A DNA stretch of 64,000 bases, taken from Odontesthes bonariensis. Its lineage: Eukaryota > Chordata > Actinopteri > Atheriniformes > Atherinopsidae. The stretch lies in assembly GCF_027942865.1 (NCBI RefSeq), contig NC_134528.1:13222086-13286085 (forward strand), written 5' to 3'. The translations under genes and the position numbers were made by a program. Under the pieces are notes generated by a model that ran no database searches, had not been told where the DNA came from, and was given only the letters and a program-made list of their open reading frames with translations. Of this stretch, positions 1 through 11,330 are shown one piece after another (position 1 is the first letter of the stretch; each line of letters begins with the position of its first letter).

Positions 1-703
1 AGCTTGTGGATTCATTGAGGTAAACCATTTTCATGTTTTTTGGGAATGCCCTGCCTTAGTAGCATATTGGCAAGACATACACACACACATGGAAGCTGTT
101 TTTCAGTTCAATATCCCATATAGGTTTGACACAATGTTTCTAGGAAACATTGAATTTGATGACTGGGAACACAATGATAAAAGACTACTATTGATGCTTT
201 TAGTTGCAAGTAAAAAGGCTATTACCAGAAGATGGTTAAAACCAGATCCTCCTAAACTAACTGACTGGTTAGATGTCATTCATGATATATATGTGATGGA
301 AAAAATGACATACTCACTAAGAATCCAGATTGAAAAATTCTCTAGAACTTGGACCAAGTGGACTGAGTATATTGCATGTATAAGAGAGGACTTTTGGTAG
401 CGGAAGGCGTTATTTTGTTTTATCCTCTGTCTTTTTTTCTATTTCTCTTTCTCATTATACTAACTTTTTCTAGATATACCTATTGAAATGGAATGTAAAG
501 TGTATGCTCCCCATGCTCATGTTCTTTATCTTTATATTTTTTCTTTTTTTCTTTTCTTTTCCCTTTTTTTATTTTTTTATTTTTATTTTTTTTTCGTTAT
601 ATAAAAATGTATATATTCATAGGCCATAAGCTGAGGATTGATTGCAGTAATGTATACATTTATTTGCCTTAATAAAAAAAAATATTGACAAAAAAAAAAA
701 AAG
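1..703 (+). mobile_element. 3' end of an L1/Tx1-type LINE (ORF2 C-terminus plus 3' UTR and A-rich tail)
   Basis: An open frame runs from base 2 to the TAG at 398-400 without a stop. It encodes the conserved tail of LINE-1/Tx1 ORF2 proteins: a His-Val-Phe-Trp-Glu-Cys-Pro block (the zinc-knuckle-like 'H..FW.CP' signature) near the start, then a Trp-rich stretch (ITRRW, then TWTKWTEY) before the stop. About 300 bases of T-rich 3' UTR follow, ending in an A-rich tail with an AATAAA-like signal around 671-703. The 5' part, including reverse transcriptase, lies outside the window, so the target-site duplication cannot be read. The piece lies upstream of the first visible sec31 exon, probably in an intron, in the same orientation as the gene. 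The family is inferred from the C-terminal signature; a precise clade cannot be given. Confidence 0.75.
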
Positions 704-1106
704 AAAGTATTAGTTGTATTCTGCCAATACATTGATTGAGCAAAGAGCATGTCCTTCAGCACAACAAATGCAACATCAGTGTGTCAGGCCAGCACGTCTA
801 AATAGATCCCCCTTTATTACCTCAAAACATTGTTGAAGCCACCACGGAATAAGGAACAGAAACTTATGACAGAAACTAAAGACCAGACAAGAAGGCACGA
901 AAGCAGGGTTGAGACTTACATTATCCTCCAAACTGTTTTTTGCTTTTTACTATCCAAAATACGAACATCCTCTTTTTGTTTATAGCCTTTCTCGAACAGC
1001 CCACAGACACAAATGCTACATCTGCCCCTAACCTCTATATGCACAGATACAACAAATCAATCTGCATTGAACCAAGGCTTGGAGGGTTACACAGTTGCTA
1101 CTTGAG

Positions 1107-1146
<40 letters not shown>

Positions 1147-1644
1147 CAGCCTTCTCAAACTTATTCAGAAACTTTTTCTCAAGAAAGCACCCCTTTAAAA
1201 ATATAGGCTAGCAAATTCAGGCTGCAGATAGAGAGAAGTACGAGCTTGTCATATTGCAGGTGCACTCCAAAAATGGAGGCAGGCAATTTTACCAAGCAGA
1301 AGTTATAGTTAACTTGACTTCATTTCCTCTGCACTCTGTCTAAAGACATGAATGTGATGTTCCAGCAGAAATGAATGTGAATGTGAGTGAGACGGGAAAC
1401 ATGGCGGCAAAATGTTGCTTATTTAATGATGTGAAATATAGATATAAGTGTGAAAACATCTGAATAAAATAAAAAAGTACATTGAGAGCATAATCAAGTT
1501 CTATGTAGTTAGCTAAATTGATATCGATCAGTAAAGAAAATACCATGATAATATTTCATTTACCATATCGCCCTGCCCTAACATTCATGTTAATGGACAA
1601 GGCCTTCTCTGTCTTTGTGACTAAACCAATTTTTTTTTTCTTAG
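704..1644 (+). other. Probable sec31 intron, no exon seen
   Basis: No exon could be recognised here. The stretch holds a run of about 27 T around 1110-1139. It ends in a T-rich polypyrimidine tract and CTTAG acceptor directly before the exon at 1645. Because that exon opens in the middle of the SEC31 protein, upstream exons must lie left of the window. Confidence 0.6.
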
Positions 1645-4600
1645 TTTGGTGGAAAGTTGATAACCTTTGAGAATCCCAAGCTGCCTCCAGTTCAGAGCCC
1701 CCAGCCCGTCCCCAGACAAGTGTTTATGAGCCAGGTTACCACGGAGACAGAGTTCCTTCAGCGCTCCAGGGAGCTTCAGGCAGCCTTGCAGTCAGGTTCC
1801 TTCAACAACTACTGCCAGACCAAGATTCAGAGTGCCAAGTCAGACGCTGAACAGGACATATGGAAGTTCCTTCTGGTGGGCATTCCTGATATTGAAACAC
1901 AAGCCCATCAGCCTGTGCAGTAATATATGTTACAATAATTGACGTCCTCTGTTTACAGGTTAATTTTGAGGATGAAGCCCGCATTAAATTCCTCAAACTT
2001 TTGGGTTTCAGCAAAGATGAATTGGAGAAAAAGGTATTCTGTCTCACCTGAAACTAGTAACTGAAATCGATCTTAGAATCATCATCTTGTTCCTTGTCAT
2101 ATTTTGTGATTAAGCTGTAAAAACGTTGTCCTTATTCAGATTTCAAAATGCCTGGGGAAGAATTTTCAACCCAATGGATATGGAGTTGATGCCAAAGATC
2201 TTGCAGAGAAGATGCAGCTGCTTTCCACTGAGGTCAGCATCAGTTCTGCATGCATTCTTATTTCTGTTTTTAGGTTGTTTTTTTTAAGCTCCTGTTTGTT
2301 TTAAAACATTTTTGTGGTTTTTAGAGGTCTGATGAAGCAGCAACTGATGCTAGAACCTCAGGCTCCGTTTCACCTGCAGACTTTTTTAGTCAGACCCCAA
2401 AGGAAAACTCAAACTTCCAAATCCCCGTATCATGTGGTAAAAACACTCCTCTATAAATATAATTTTATATTAGCTGACCATATGTTACACTCTTATCACC
2501 GTTCTAACTTTAATATAGCATAACATTTTGATATTGTTGTGCTGGCTGATACTGACGTCTTCATTCATATGCAGATGCCGATGGTTTGATAAGCCAGGCA
2601 CTGCTGGTTGGTAACTTTGAAGGCGCTGTGGATCTGTGTCTGAACGACGGTCGCTACGCTGAAGCTATCCTGCTGTCTATCAGCGGAGGAGAGGAACTGC
2701 TCAAGAAGACTCAGCAGAAGTACCTGAGTAAACAAAAGAACAGCATCTCAATGGTAAGAGTTTGAGTTATTGTGGCTCAGTTTGTACAACAGGGTATATT
2801 TCCATTAATTTGTCCCCGACTATAGCTGATATCATCAGTGGTGACCCAGAACTGGAGGGACATTGTGCAAAGCTGTGAGCTGGACAATTGGAAGGAAGCT
2901 CTTGCTGCTCTTCTGACTTATGCTCACCCTGAAGAGTTTGCTTTTTTGTGCGGTAAGTTCATCTGTAGTGGCGCGCTGATCGTGCTGTGACTTGCATTGC
3001 TTCCAGATGATTTTTTTTTTTTTTTTTTATCATTTCAGCTATAGTCATTGTTCCAGTTTCACCCCTCCCACTTTCTTTAAACTATTTGTTACTCTGTAAT
3101 TGGTTTTGTTAGATACCCTGGGAAGCCGACTGGAGTGTGAGGGCACAGAGAAGCGCTGCCTGCAGGCCTGCTTGTGTTACATCTGCTCTGGAAATATTGA
3201 AAAGCTAGTGGAGTGCTGGGCCTTGCATAGAGACTGCTCCTCCCCTCTTGGTCTAGAGGTATAATCTAACTACGCACCTGCAACAAGCACATAAGTATTT
3301 GTCTAATAAGTGTAGAGTTCATTACTAATCGATTATGATCTTTCAAAAATGATAAACAAACCCTTTTGAGTACATATTTAATCGAATGTAAAATGATGAC
3401 AGAGCAACAGAAGGTATTTGTTTTTCACTCTACAAAGACATCTAAAGATTCACTCTACTATAAAATGAAAAAGAAATGGTTTGTTTGATTCATTTTAAAA
3501 CAAAATGTCCTCAAATATAACTGGAGAGGCAGTTTAACAAAACCCTGCAATATAGTAATCTAGTAATTTAGTGACATGTCTTTGTGTGTTTTTCAGGATC
3601 TGGTTGAGAAAGTAATGATGCTGCGAAAGTCAATCGAACGCCTCCGCAACAGCGAGGTGGCAGTCCAGAGCCCCATCCTGGCTGAGAAGCTGACCTGCTA
3701 CGCTGGCATACTGGCTGCAGAGGGCAGCTTGACCACAGCCATGACCTACCTGCCTGATAACTCAGACCAAGTAAGAGACCTAATTTCAAAGAACTGTTTT
3801 TGTTTCGCTGGCTTGTAATAACCACATTTGGGTGTTTTTGTCTCCTCAGCCTGGCATCATGATGCTGAGAAACAGACTGTTACATGCTCAGGGAGAGGCT
3901 CTCCAACAGCAGCCTCCAAACTCATTCAGCAGAGTTGGTGTGCCCACAGCAAAGCCCACTCCTGCTGCTCAGACTCCGGCACCCAAAGCACAAATTATGG
4001 TGGGAACAATTAACACAACAAACCATCAACAAATTTAGCTAAATTATCTTGCATACTAATGAACTTCCATTTTTCCTGTAAGTGTATAGCTGATTGTGAT
4101 TTTATTTCATGTATTTATTTATTTTCCAACCATAGAGTCAGTACCAGCCTTCCGCTCCATCCCAGATGGCTCCACAACAGCAGACTCCTATCCCGTCAGT
4201 TTTTACTCCCCAAGCTTCTCCACCCAACCCAGGGCATGGTCTGCCACCCTCTTCTCATGTACTGCCGCCCAGTGCGACCCGCCCTGCCATGAGACCTTCC
4301 TACCCACAACATCCTTCTACGACTCCAGGTTTGACCATCTGCAGAATACTTGAAGGTATCTTATTGATGGCTAGTAAAATTCGGTGACATATTTCTGTGT
4401 TTTCCCAGGTTTCAATTCTCATCAACCATTCCAGCCTCAGCCCTTGTCTACCGGTGGAACCTTCCCTCCTCCAGGTCCACCTGTGCCATCTGCCAGCTTA
4501 TCAGGACCTCAACTACCGCCTTCATCCATGCCCCCTGGAGGCCTGCCCCCCATGCCAAGCCCCGGGGTGCCAAGTTTCATGCCGTCTACCTCTTTATCTT

Positions 4601-7587
4601 CAGGCCTCATGCCACCTAACTCCCAACCAGGAGCCCCGGTTCCTATGTACCAAGGCGGAATCCCCAGCCAGGGGCCTGCACATCCTGTGACTTCTGGTCC
4701 CTTTACTCCTCTTACTCCTCTTGGATCTGGGTATCCCCAGGGAGGTCCTGGAGCTCCTGCGGTAAAGCCTTTCCCGGCCCCAGTTGTCGCCCCACCTCCC
4801 ACAGGTGCGAGTAATGCCAGTCATGATACAGTCCTAACATCAGTAATATTAATCTGTTTGCAGTGTCACATGTTTACCAAAGTATTTCAATATAAGAGCC
4901 AGATCACAGCATGATTGCAGCTGACAAGATGTTCAGCTGTCATTCCTTTTTTGACTTTCAGGATACTTTCCGTGGCTGAATTCCCAATGTGATCATCAAG
5001 GTGACAGGGTTAGGGCTTGATATGGAATAGGGAAGCATCAAACTATTTGCAGCGTGACCAGAAAAGCACAGCCATGTTTACATCAAAATAATGCTGTGCA
5101 ATAATCCCATATTATGCTCTGAGTGAAGTTTTTTTTTTATTATTATTATTTTGGATTGCTTTGCTGGTTTTCTGATTTCTTGGTTTTTGCTTGTATCGTC
5201 CTTAGCTTGAGGGAAAAGTAGAGAATTAAGTTTGAATTCATGTTGGTATTGTTAGCATTTAATACTTTGATAGCTTTTATTTTGGGATTGTTCAGCACCA
5301 GGTCCTTAGTGATAACATACACATGCATACAATGTATTAGTGTTGCAAAATAAGGATAGAGTAAGACATTTTGCAGCTATTTGCAGATTCATATGTTATC
5401 TGATGCTTACAATATACTCACAATTGGGATATTGTTGCTTTTGAGTGATTAATTAGATGCTGCCTGAATATTTTGCCACTTTTGCTATTTTTGTTTTGCT
5501 TTAACTGCTCAAATGTATGTGGCTCAATGAGATGTTTGGACTTGTTGTGTTTTGCCACATAAACTAACCTTGCCTCAAAGATATTGAATGAAGCAGTTGT
5601 CACACATGAAGTCTAAAGAGTTGGGTTCAGATATTATCTGCACTTGCATTTTCACCCATATGGAAGAAATAAAAAAGCAGAAGTATACTATTGCACTTGG
5701 TTGTGCAAAAAGAATGTTTTAGCAATCAGTGTGTTTTTTCACAAAGCAGAATGCATTCCAGCAGAAAAGTGCAAGCAGTAAGCACAATCGTGCCCGCTTT
5801 TTGTTGATTCTTGGGACATTTCGTATGCTCTTTTCGCACATGGGCTTATTCAGATACTATTAAGCCTTTGCAGCAGTAAGCTAGCAGAGTCAAATGCACA
5901 CAAAGTCTGGTTCAGCTAATATGGACATTTACTTTCCCACACAGAGTGCCCCCAGAGCTACAATCCATGTGTGAAAACAGCTTTATATTTGCAATCTTTG
6001 GCTTCTTTTGTGTGCCCAAAGTAAGAAAAAAAAATGCACCCAAATTCCTTCTAACTTTAAATCTTTTTTTGATTTAGGACCTCAGGAGGGCTGGAATGAC
6101 CCACCAAATGTACGAGGTGGACCCAGGAAGAAGAAGGTATCTATTAATTTATCCTCATCAAAGTACTCTTTTAGATCTTGCAGTTTTATGCACTCTAATA
6201 TTTCATGGAATACGCAGTCCTTTAAAAGCCAGGTAATATAATCTTTGAACATTTATTTCTATAGTTTCCGATCAAAATTGTATTAAAAAATGCATTAGAT
6301 ACTTAAGATTAATGATTCTGCACTAATTAGCCGTATTTCCAGCAGAAGAATGTAGATGTTCTCAGAGAAGTGGCTCAAGTGGCCAAAAAGGTTATATAAA
6401 AGCTGTCTTTTGGTAATATACCAAATCTAAACCGTTTAATCCACTGAATAAGCATGTTTCACGTTTGTGTGTATGCAGTTTCCTGATAACTACACTCCAC
6501 CAGCCCCCATCACAGCTCCTGTAATGGGTTTCCCAGGAGAGGCCCCACAGCCCCATGACCGCACCCAAGTCCCCCCTGGAGCCCCTCAGGAGCCCAATGT
6601 ACAGGTTTGTGTTTAACAAGGGGTTGTTATCTGAATTCTCAACAGAAATCCTCACGGCAAAAAAAAATGTCATCCTCTTTTATTTCTTTAAATGCGTTGC
6701 TCAGCACCTCCAGCAGCTGCCAGCAGAGAGGGTGGAGCAGAAAGAAATCCCAGCTGAGCACATGATCCTCAAAACCACCTTTGACAGCCTGGTACAGCGA
6801 TGCCAGCTCGCAGCAGGAGACCCGGTAAGTCTCAGGCTGTGGGAGCTGATTTTGCTGTTGCAATAAAGCCTGCATCTATATGAAAGGAAAAAAATGTGTT
6901 TGTTTCATTTTAAATTAATATAAAATTAACAAAAGTATTTATTTTTCAGCAAACAAAAAGGAAGCTTGATGACGCAGGAAAACGTTTGGGGCACCTGTAT
7001 GATAAGCTGAGAGAGCAGTCGGTAAGATTGTTTTCTTTTTCTTTGTCTTACCACGGGATTACGTACAAGAGCAGACATTTTGTTTTTGACTTAGGCAGTG
7101 TGAAAAAAGTATGTTGTCCCCTTTTCTGTTTGCCGTCATTATATCTGGATTTCTCACAAATATTCTGAGTATGTTTGCATGACAGGAGAAAAACCCAATT
7201 AATATGTTGGATTAAAACCGGTCTTTGAAAATTTATTTTACGGTAACTACATTTTAGTCCAACCTGGGCGAAACAACTCAGTTATGCTATTCTAATTTTC
7301 TAATTTGAAAAAGAAAAGTAATCAAACATCTCCTGTTTTTATTAACTGGGAGGAAACGGACTAAACAGATGCCACTTAGTAACAATATTTCCCTGTTATT
7401 GTTTTAGCTCTCTCACAACATCCTAAACGGGCTCCATGAGATCAGTCGCTGTGTGGCGAGCCAGAACTATCAGCGGGGCCTGGAGGTCCACACTCAGGTG
7501 GTCAGCAGCAGCAACTTCAGCGAGATCTCCGCCTTCATGCCCATCCTCAAAGTGGTCATGACTATCGCCAACAAGCTGGGCGTCTAA
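1645..7587 (+). CDS. sec31b: SEC31 homologue, COPII outer-coat protein (probably Sec31b), partial at 5' end
   Basis: Sec31 pairs with Sec13 to form the outer cage of COPII vesicles leaving the ER. Exons read as 1645-1875, 1959-2033, 2140-2232, 2325-2436, 2575-2753, 2826-2952, 3113-3258, 3597-3770, 3850-3999, 4136-4328, 4409-4804, 6078-6136, 6479-6604, 6705-6824, 6950-7021 and 7408-7587. All have GT-AG borders and join in phase to give about 810 residues ending in TAA. The first exon (FGGKLITFEN) is the segment just after the WD40 propeller; the propeller itself is left of the window. Exons 2575-3770 give the helical ancestral coatomer element. 3850-6604 is a Pro/Gln/Gly-rich linker that in this family binds Sec23. 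The last four exons are the conserved SEC31 C-terminal helical domain (PAEHMILKTTF, then KRKLDDAGKRL). Paralogue b is chosen because scd is the convergent neighbour, as for human SEC31B; sec31a is the alternative. Confidence 0.88.
4805..6077 (+). other. Large sec31 intron
   Basis: This 1.27 kb intron interrupts the proline-rich linker region of sec31. It is AT-rich. No open frame in it resembles a known protein, and no repeat with readable ends was found. Confidence 0.7.
6346..6390 (+). CDS. sec31b: Possible extra 45-nt in-frame cassette exon of sec31
   Basis: Between exons 6078-6136 and 6479-6604 a CAGCAG acceptor is followed by 15 open codons (KNVDVLREVAQVAKK) and a GT donor (GTTATA). The length is a multiple of three and the phase matches both neighbours, so it could be included or skipped. 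The peptide is Lys/Val-rich and unlike the proline-rich linker around it. The donor is weak. No transcript is available to decide. Confidence 0.35.
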
Positions 7588-8203
7588 TGCCCCGAGGACA
7601 CCACCAACTACACTTCAGTGTTACCATATTGTTATATATGTATTTATTTCTTTTTGTGACCTGAGGAAGTACAATAATTATGAGAGTAATGGCTGATACG
7701 ATTACAGGTTGTGGTTTTCATCAGTCCGTACATGCTCCCTTCCAGAGGACGTGGTTGATTTGGGCAGAGGGGTTGATTTTTGTAGATTTGTCAATGTTGC
7801 TGTGATAATTTTACAAAAAAGGTGAATGTATTCTGAAAGTTGTGATTCAGTGTAAATTCAGTAGTTGATGTAATATACATAAGCAAGCGGTTTGAAACGA
7901 GGACGCGGTCGTGCGAGTAGGTGCTTTTTCATCGTCCACTGTGCTTATTTTTCCTCTCACTCCAGCGGTTGTACAAAAAGTTTTCATTACATAAATGCAG
8001 CGCTCCAGCTGCAAAAACAACGTCCCAGACATGAGAATAAAATTTGCATTGCGCTTACCATTTACTCTTTCAGTGTACTTTGCACGAGGGCGAAACAGGA
8101 TGGCACTCTTTACCAAGCGTGTGAGATTTGTTAAAAAGCATCAAAAGCCAGGTATAAACTCTATAAGCTCTGGTTGTTTTCCTGCTGTGGATAGATTGTA
8201 TTC

Positions 8204-8209
8204 AATAAA
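8204..8209 (+). terminator. Proximal AATAAA poly(A) signal of sec31
   Basis: Exact hexamer about 617 nt after the sec31 stop codon, followed within 30-60 nt by a T-rich downstream element. Use is inferred. Confidence 0.4.
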
Positions 8210-8807
8210 TGATGCCATAGATTTTTATTTAGTTTTTTGTGTTTTTGTTTTTTTGTTTTTTTTTTACCTAAAGCACTGCAGAAGAATGTCAGACTGTGAT
8301 TGTCAAGTGATTTTTCTTTAATTTTGAGCCAACTTAACCCTCTACCAGCATCTCTTGATAGCTTGTGTGAATGGCGGATCTTTTGTTGTCCTTCTGATTA
8401 GCTTCAGTGTGCATTTTTACCACTTTAACTTCCCCACTGGGCTGAATTCACACAGCTGCTTGTAAAACAAAATCTATGCTCATTTGTTTTGAACCGCAAA
8501 TGAATTATGAATGAGTCCTTCCTGCACCGTTTGTCAGCCACTCCCTCTGTAATAGATGCTGTTTCTCTTCTTTCCATGCTGGCAGCGTTTGTTTTTGAAT
8601 AATTATTGTAGTAGATTAGATCATACAATGACTCAACTTAAATGAACTGAAAAGTAGGGAAAACGAGACGTTTGTGGCTACACGTGAAGCTGGATCGTTT
8701 GGTGTGTGTGGCAGCAGAAGGCAGGAAAGTGCCTCAGTGTGCCTGTTTTGGTTGCACAGATATTTATACAATCCATGTTGCTTACTCATTTCGGTATCTT
8801 TTTTTCA

Positions 8808-8813
8808 AATAAA
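8808..8813 (+). terminator. Distal AATAAA poly(A) signal of sec31
   Basis: Exact hexamer about 1.22 kb after the sec31 stop codon. No further plus-strand gene evidence follows before scd, so this is a reasonable gene end. Confidence 0.45.
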
Positions 8814-9482
8814 GTTTCACTGAAAAGAAAACTCATTAAACATTGAATGATTTTTAAGGTTAATAACGCAAATTTTAGCCACCCCCTTCTATAAGTCACA
8901 GTTCACAAATAGTAACTGGATGTGTGTGACAGTTTTAGTTTTAGTTTAGTTGCAAATGCTAAAGAGTGACTCGGAGAAGCAGAACACCGTGAGCATTTGT
9001 GGAGGTCTGATGGGGTTATGCTGATGAATTGAAAATGCGGCTAAATGACAATTCCTGGGGGAAACAATCATGCAGAACAACAAACTGCATGATGCTGATG
9101 CACATTTCAAAATTTGGCAGCGAGGTTCCTGTACTAATGACTTTATCAGTATGCTTAATTATAAACTAGTAGCCTACCACGTTTTCTTATTTAAGCATGC
9201 ACTCGTTTTGATGCATGGCGTGTAGAAAATGTCAGTTTCATGAAACAAACATGATGAACAAATGTGACTTTACTACCGTGTGTTTAGCATCTCATATGAC
9301 AACGCTGAAATGAATTGATTAAAAAGTCTAATGCAATAAATATCATGACAAGAGCCGATTTTGACTTCAATTTTTGGAGCACATGGTTATGGCGTTCATA
9401 TTTTGGCTAACTAGTTTGGGTATTCGTTATAAGCGTTATAAGTATTGTTCAATCTTTTTTCTTTGGCGCTAAACAACTACAA

Positions 9483-9510
9483 CAGGCGACTGCGAGCTCA
9501 CAGTCGCCTG
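9483..9510. repeat. Perfect 10-bp inverted repeat (hairpin)
   Basis: Arms CAGGCGACTG (9483-9492) and CAGTCGCCTG (9501-9510) are exact reverse complements separated by 8 bases that contain the palindrome GAGCTC. This predicts a stable GC-rich hairpin in otherwise AT-rich DNA. It could be part of a decayed MITE or of a transcribed element. Confidence 0.7.
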
Positions 9511-9639
9511 CTGAATGTTTTCCTACGTTCAGCACGAGTACAAAATGTCGCTCTTCATCAGTTTCTTGTAATTACACCCCTGCAACTGCAAAATGTTAGC
9601 AACACATTTCAAGCTGGCACAGGTGGCTCGTGCGCCCTT

Positions 9640-9725
9640 CCTCCATTGGTTCAGGAGGATCAGAAGTCGGAATCTCTCTACCGATTGGCTGCTATTGGTC
9701 ATGCCGTGAGCCGCGCGGCGTGAAT
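9640..9725. promoter_or_regulatory. Cluster of three inverted CCAAT boxes
   Basis: ATTGG (CCAAT on the minus strand) occurs at 9645-9649, 9684-9688 and 9694-9698 in a locally GC-rich patch ending in a CCGCGCGGCG run. CCAAT clusters are the binding pattern of NF-Y. No gene start is seen next to it, so it may be an orphan promoter or internal sequence of a repeat. Confidence 0.3.
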
Positions 9726-11194
9726 ATTTTGGGAGGTTGTGAACTTCAATAACCCTGTCACGTCGGTGTGGGGTCATGGCAACATATTCATCACCACACA
9801 TCACACCACAGCAGCTGCCTGAGTCATGGCTACATGGGCTCCAGGATGGGGGGGAAATGTGCTGAGTGGTAGCCCAGGAAAACACTGAGCCATATTCAGA
9901 AAGTTGGTGGAGTTCAGATCCTGAGAAACCATTCAGCTATGAACACTAATGTGGACATAGATGGAGATGCCTTTCATACCTTTGCTCATTCACATAGTGG
10001 TTCAAAATAGAGAAAAAAAATCCACACGGAAATGTACTGTTACAGAGAATGCACCTACCAGCATAACCTTACTTTTAACAACCACAGTATTTATGTAAAT
10101 GTCGATCATATTTCAAGAACATTATTCTGAAATGGACCACAATAAGTAATGGGTATTCTTCTGCTTAGATTCTGATGGAAACAGCCATTACACTGCTGAA
10201 CCACTTCACTGATACGATGTCTATTCATAAATAACATCTGAAGTGTTGTTTTTTTGGCCCATTTTCCTAAACAGTTGGAATGCTGTGTAAAAAAAAAAGG
10301 TGCACAAGGCAATGATTTGATTGAAGATAACATTTCAAAAACATAGCACAGGACATCATAGAAAATATTGAGAATGTAGTTTTTTTTAAATAACACACCA
10401 TCATGGAGAATTTCACGTCAGCATTCTCCACAATATTTGATCTATGAAAGTGTTTGGGGAAAAAAGTTGGAGATCACTCTCTTTTATTTTCAATGAGAAT
10501 ATGAGCACTTCTTTCACAATTACTGGCCCGAGGCTCTGTAACACACAATCGTTTTAATCATCACTTAAGATGTTGGCAATAAATAAATGAGGTGCTTGTT
10601 CATATGGTCAACTATAAATGAAAAAAATCCCCCCAAAACCTTTAAACTGCATCTTTTGTCTGACCAAAATAAACCAAAAAACATATTTAGTCTGTTGTTT
10701 TCATCTCACCCCAAGTGAATGGGATATTTTGGCTTCAAAAGGACGTTTAGTTGTGAGAATTTTTATTTCCACTTTCGCAACCATGCTCTTCTTAAGCTGA
10801 GAGACAGTCTCATATAAAGTGGTCTCAGATCTGCACACAGGTCCTACATTCCTCTCTGCCCTGTGTAAACCAGACAGGCGCTAACAACTGCAGTATTAAT
10901 CAGGAGGGATATATTTACTGGGACACTACAGTATGTCTGGAACACGGTGGATGAGTCCTTTTTTTCGACAAAGGCAAAAGATAGCCAGGAAACAGACAAT
11001 CCAAAGACAATCAGGTTGAATATTTCTGTTCCCTAGGCCATTCGAATGAAAGTTTATACATAAATGTTGGCAACGTTAGAGCATTATTCATGCTCTCACT
11101 TTTTTAGAGTGAGAAGAAAGAGAGAAAGAAGCACTATGTAAAAGTGGGCACCCCCACAGTCTCCAACCTTAAAAGCCTTGTTAGAGTAATGTCT

Positions 11195-11330
11195 TGTTCA
11201 CAGTAATGAGTCAGGTGACCCTGAACCACCCCTTTAGTTATGCTACTATAAGGCCAGACTTCTTAGGGACTGCGCCATGACTGAGCCTCTCCCCTCAGCC
11301 TGCTCACTTTACTCTCCATGTATATACATT
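11195..11330 (+). repeat. Dispersed teleost repeat, copy A
   Basis: The block containing AGTTATGCTACTATAAGGCC and then CCATGACTGAGCC shares a skeleton with 31945-32080 (AGTTATGTTGTTATAGGCC ... CATGATACATTGAG). Same orientation, clearly diverged. The motif order resembles a repeat I recall as common in fish genomes; the family name is uncertain. Confidence 0.45.

Larger units (their letters stand above)
7588..8830 (+). other. sec31b: sec31 3' UTR with two poly(A) signals
   Basis: Non-coding sequence follows the TAA at 7585-7587. Canonical AATAAA hexamers occur at 8204-8209 and 8808-8813, giving candidate 3' UTRs of about 0.6 and 1.25 kb. A T-rich stretch (about 8230-8268) follows the first. 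The extent is inferred from the signals only. Confidence 0.55.

Noticed and set aside
4509-4824. Glycine-rich antisense frames opposite the large sec31 exon
   Set aside because: They are shadows of the proline-rich coding strand; the sense frame has clean splice sites and SEC31 context.
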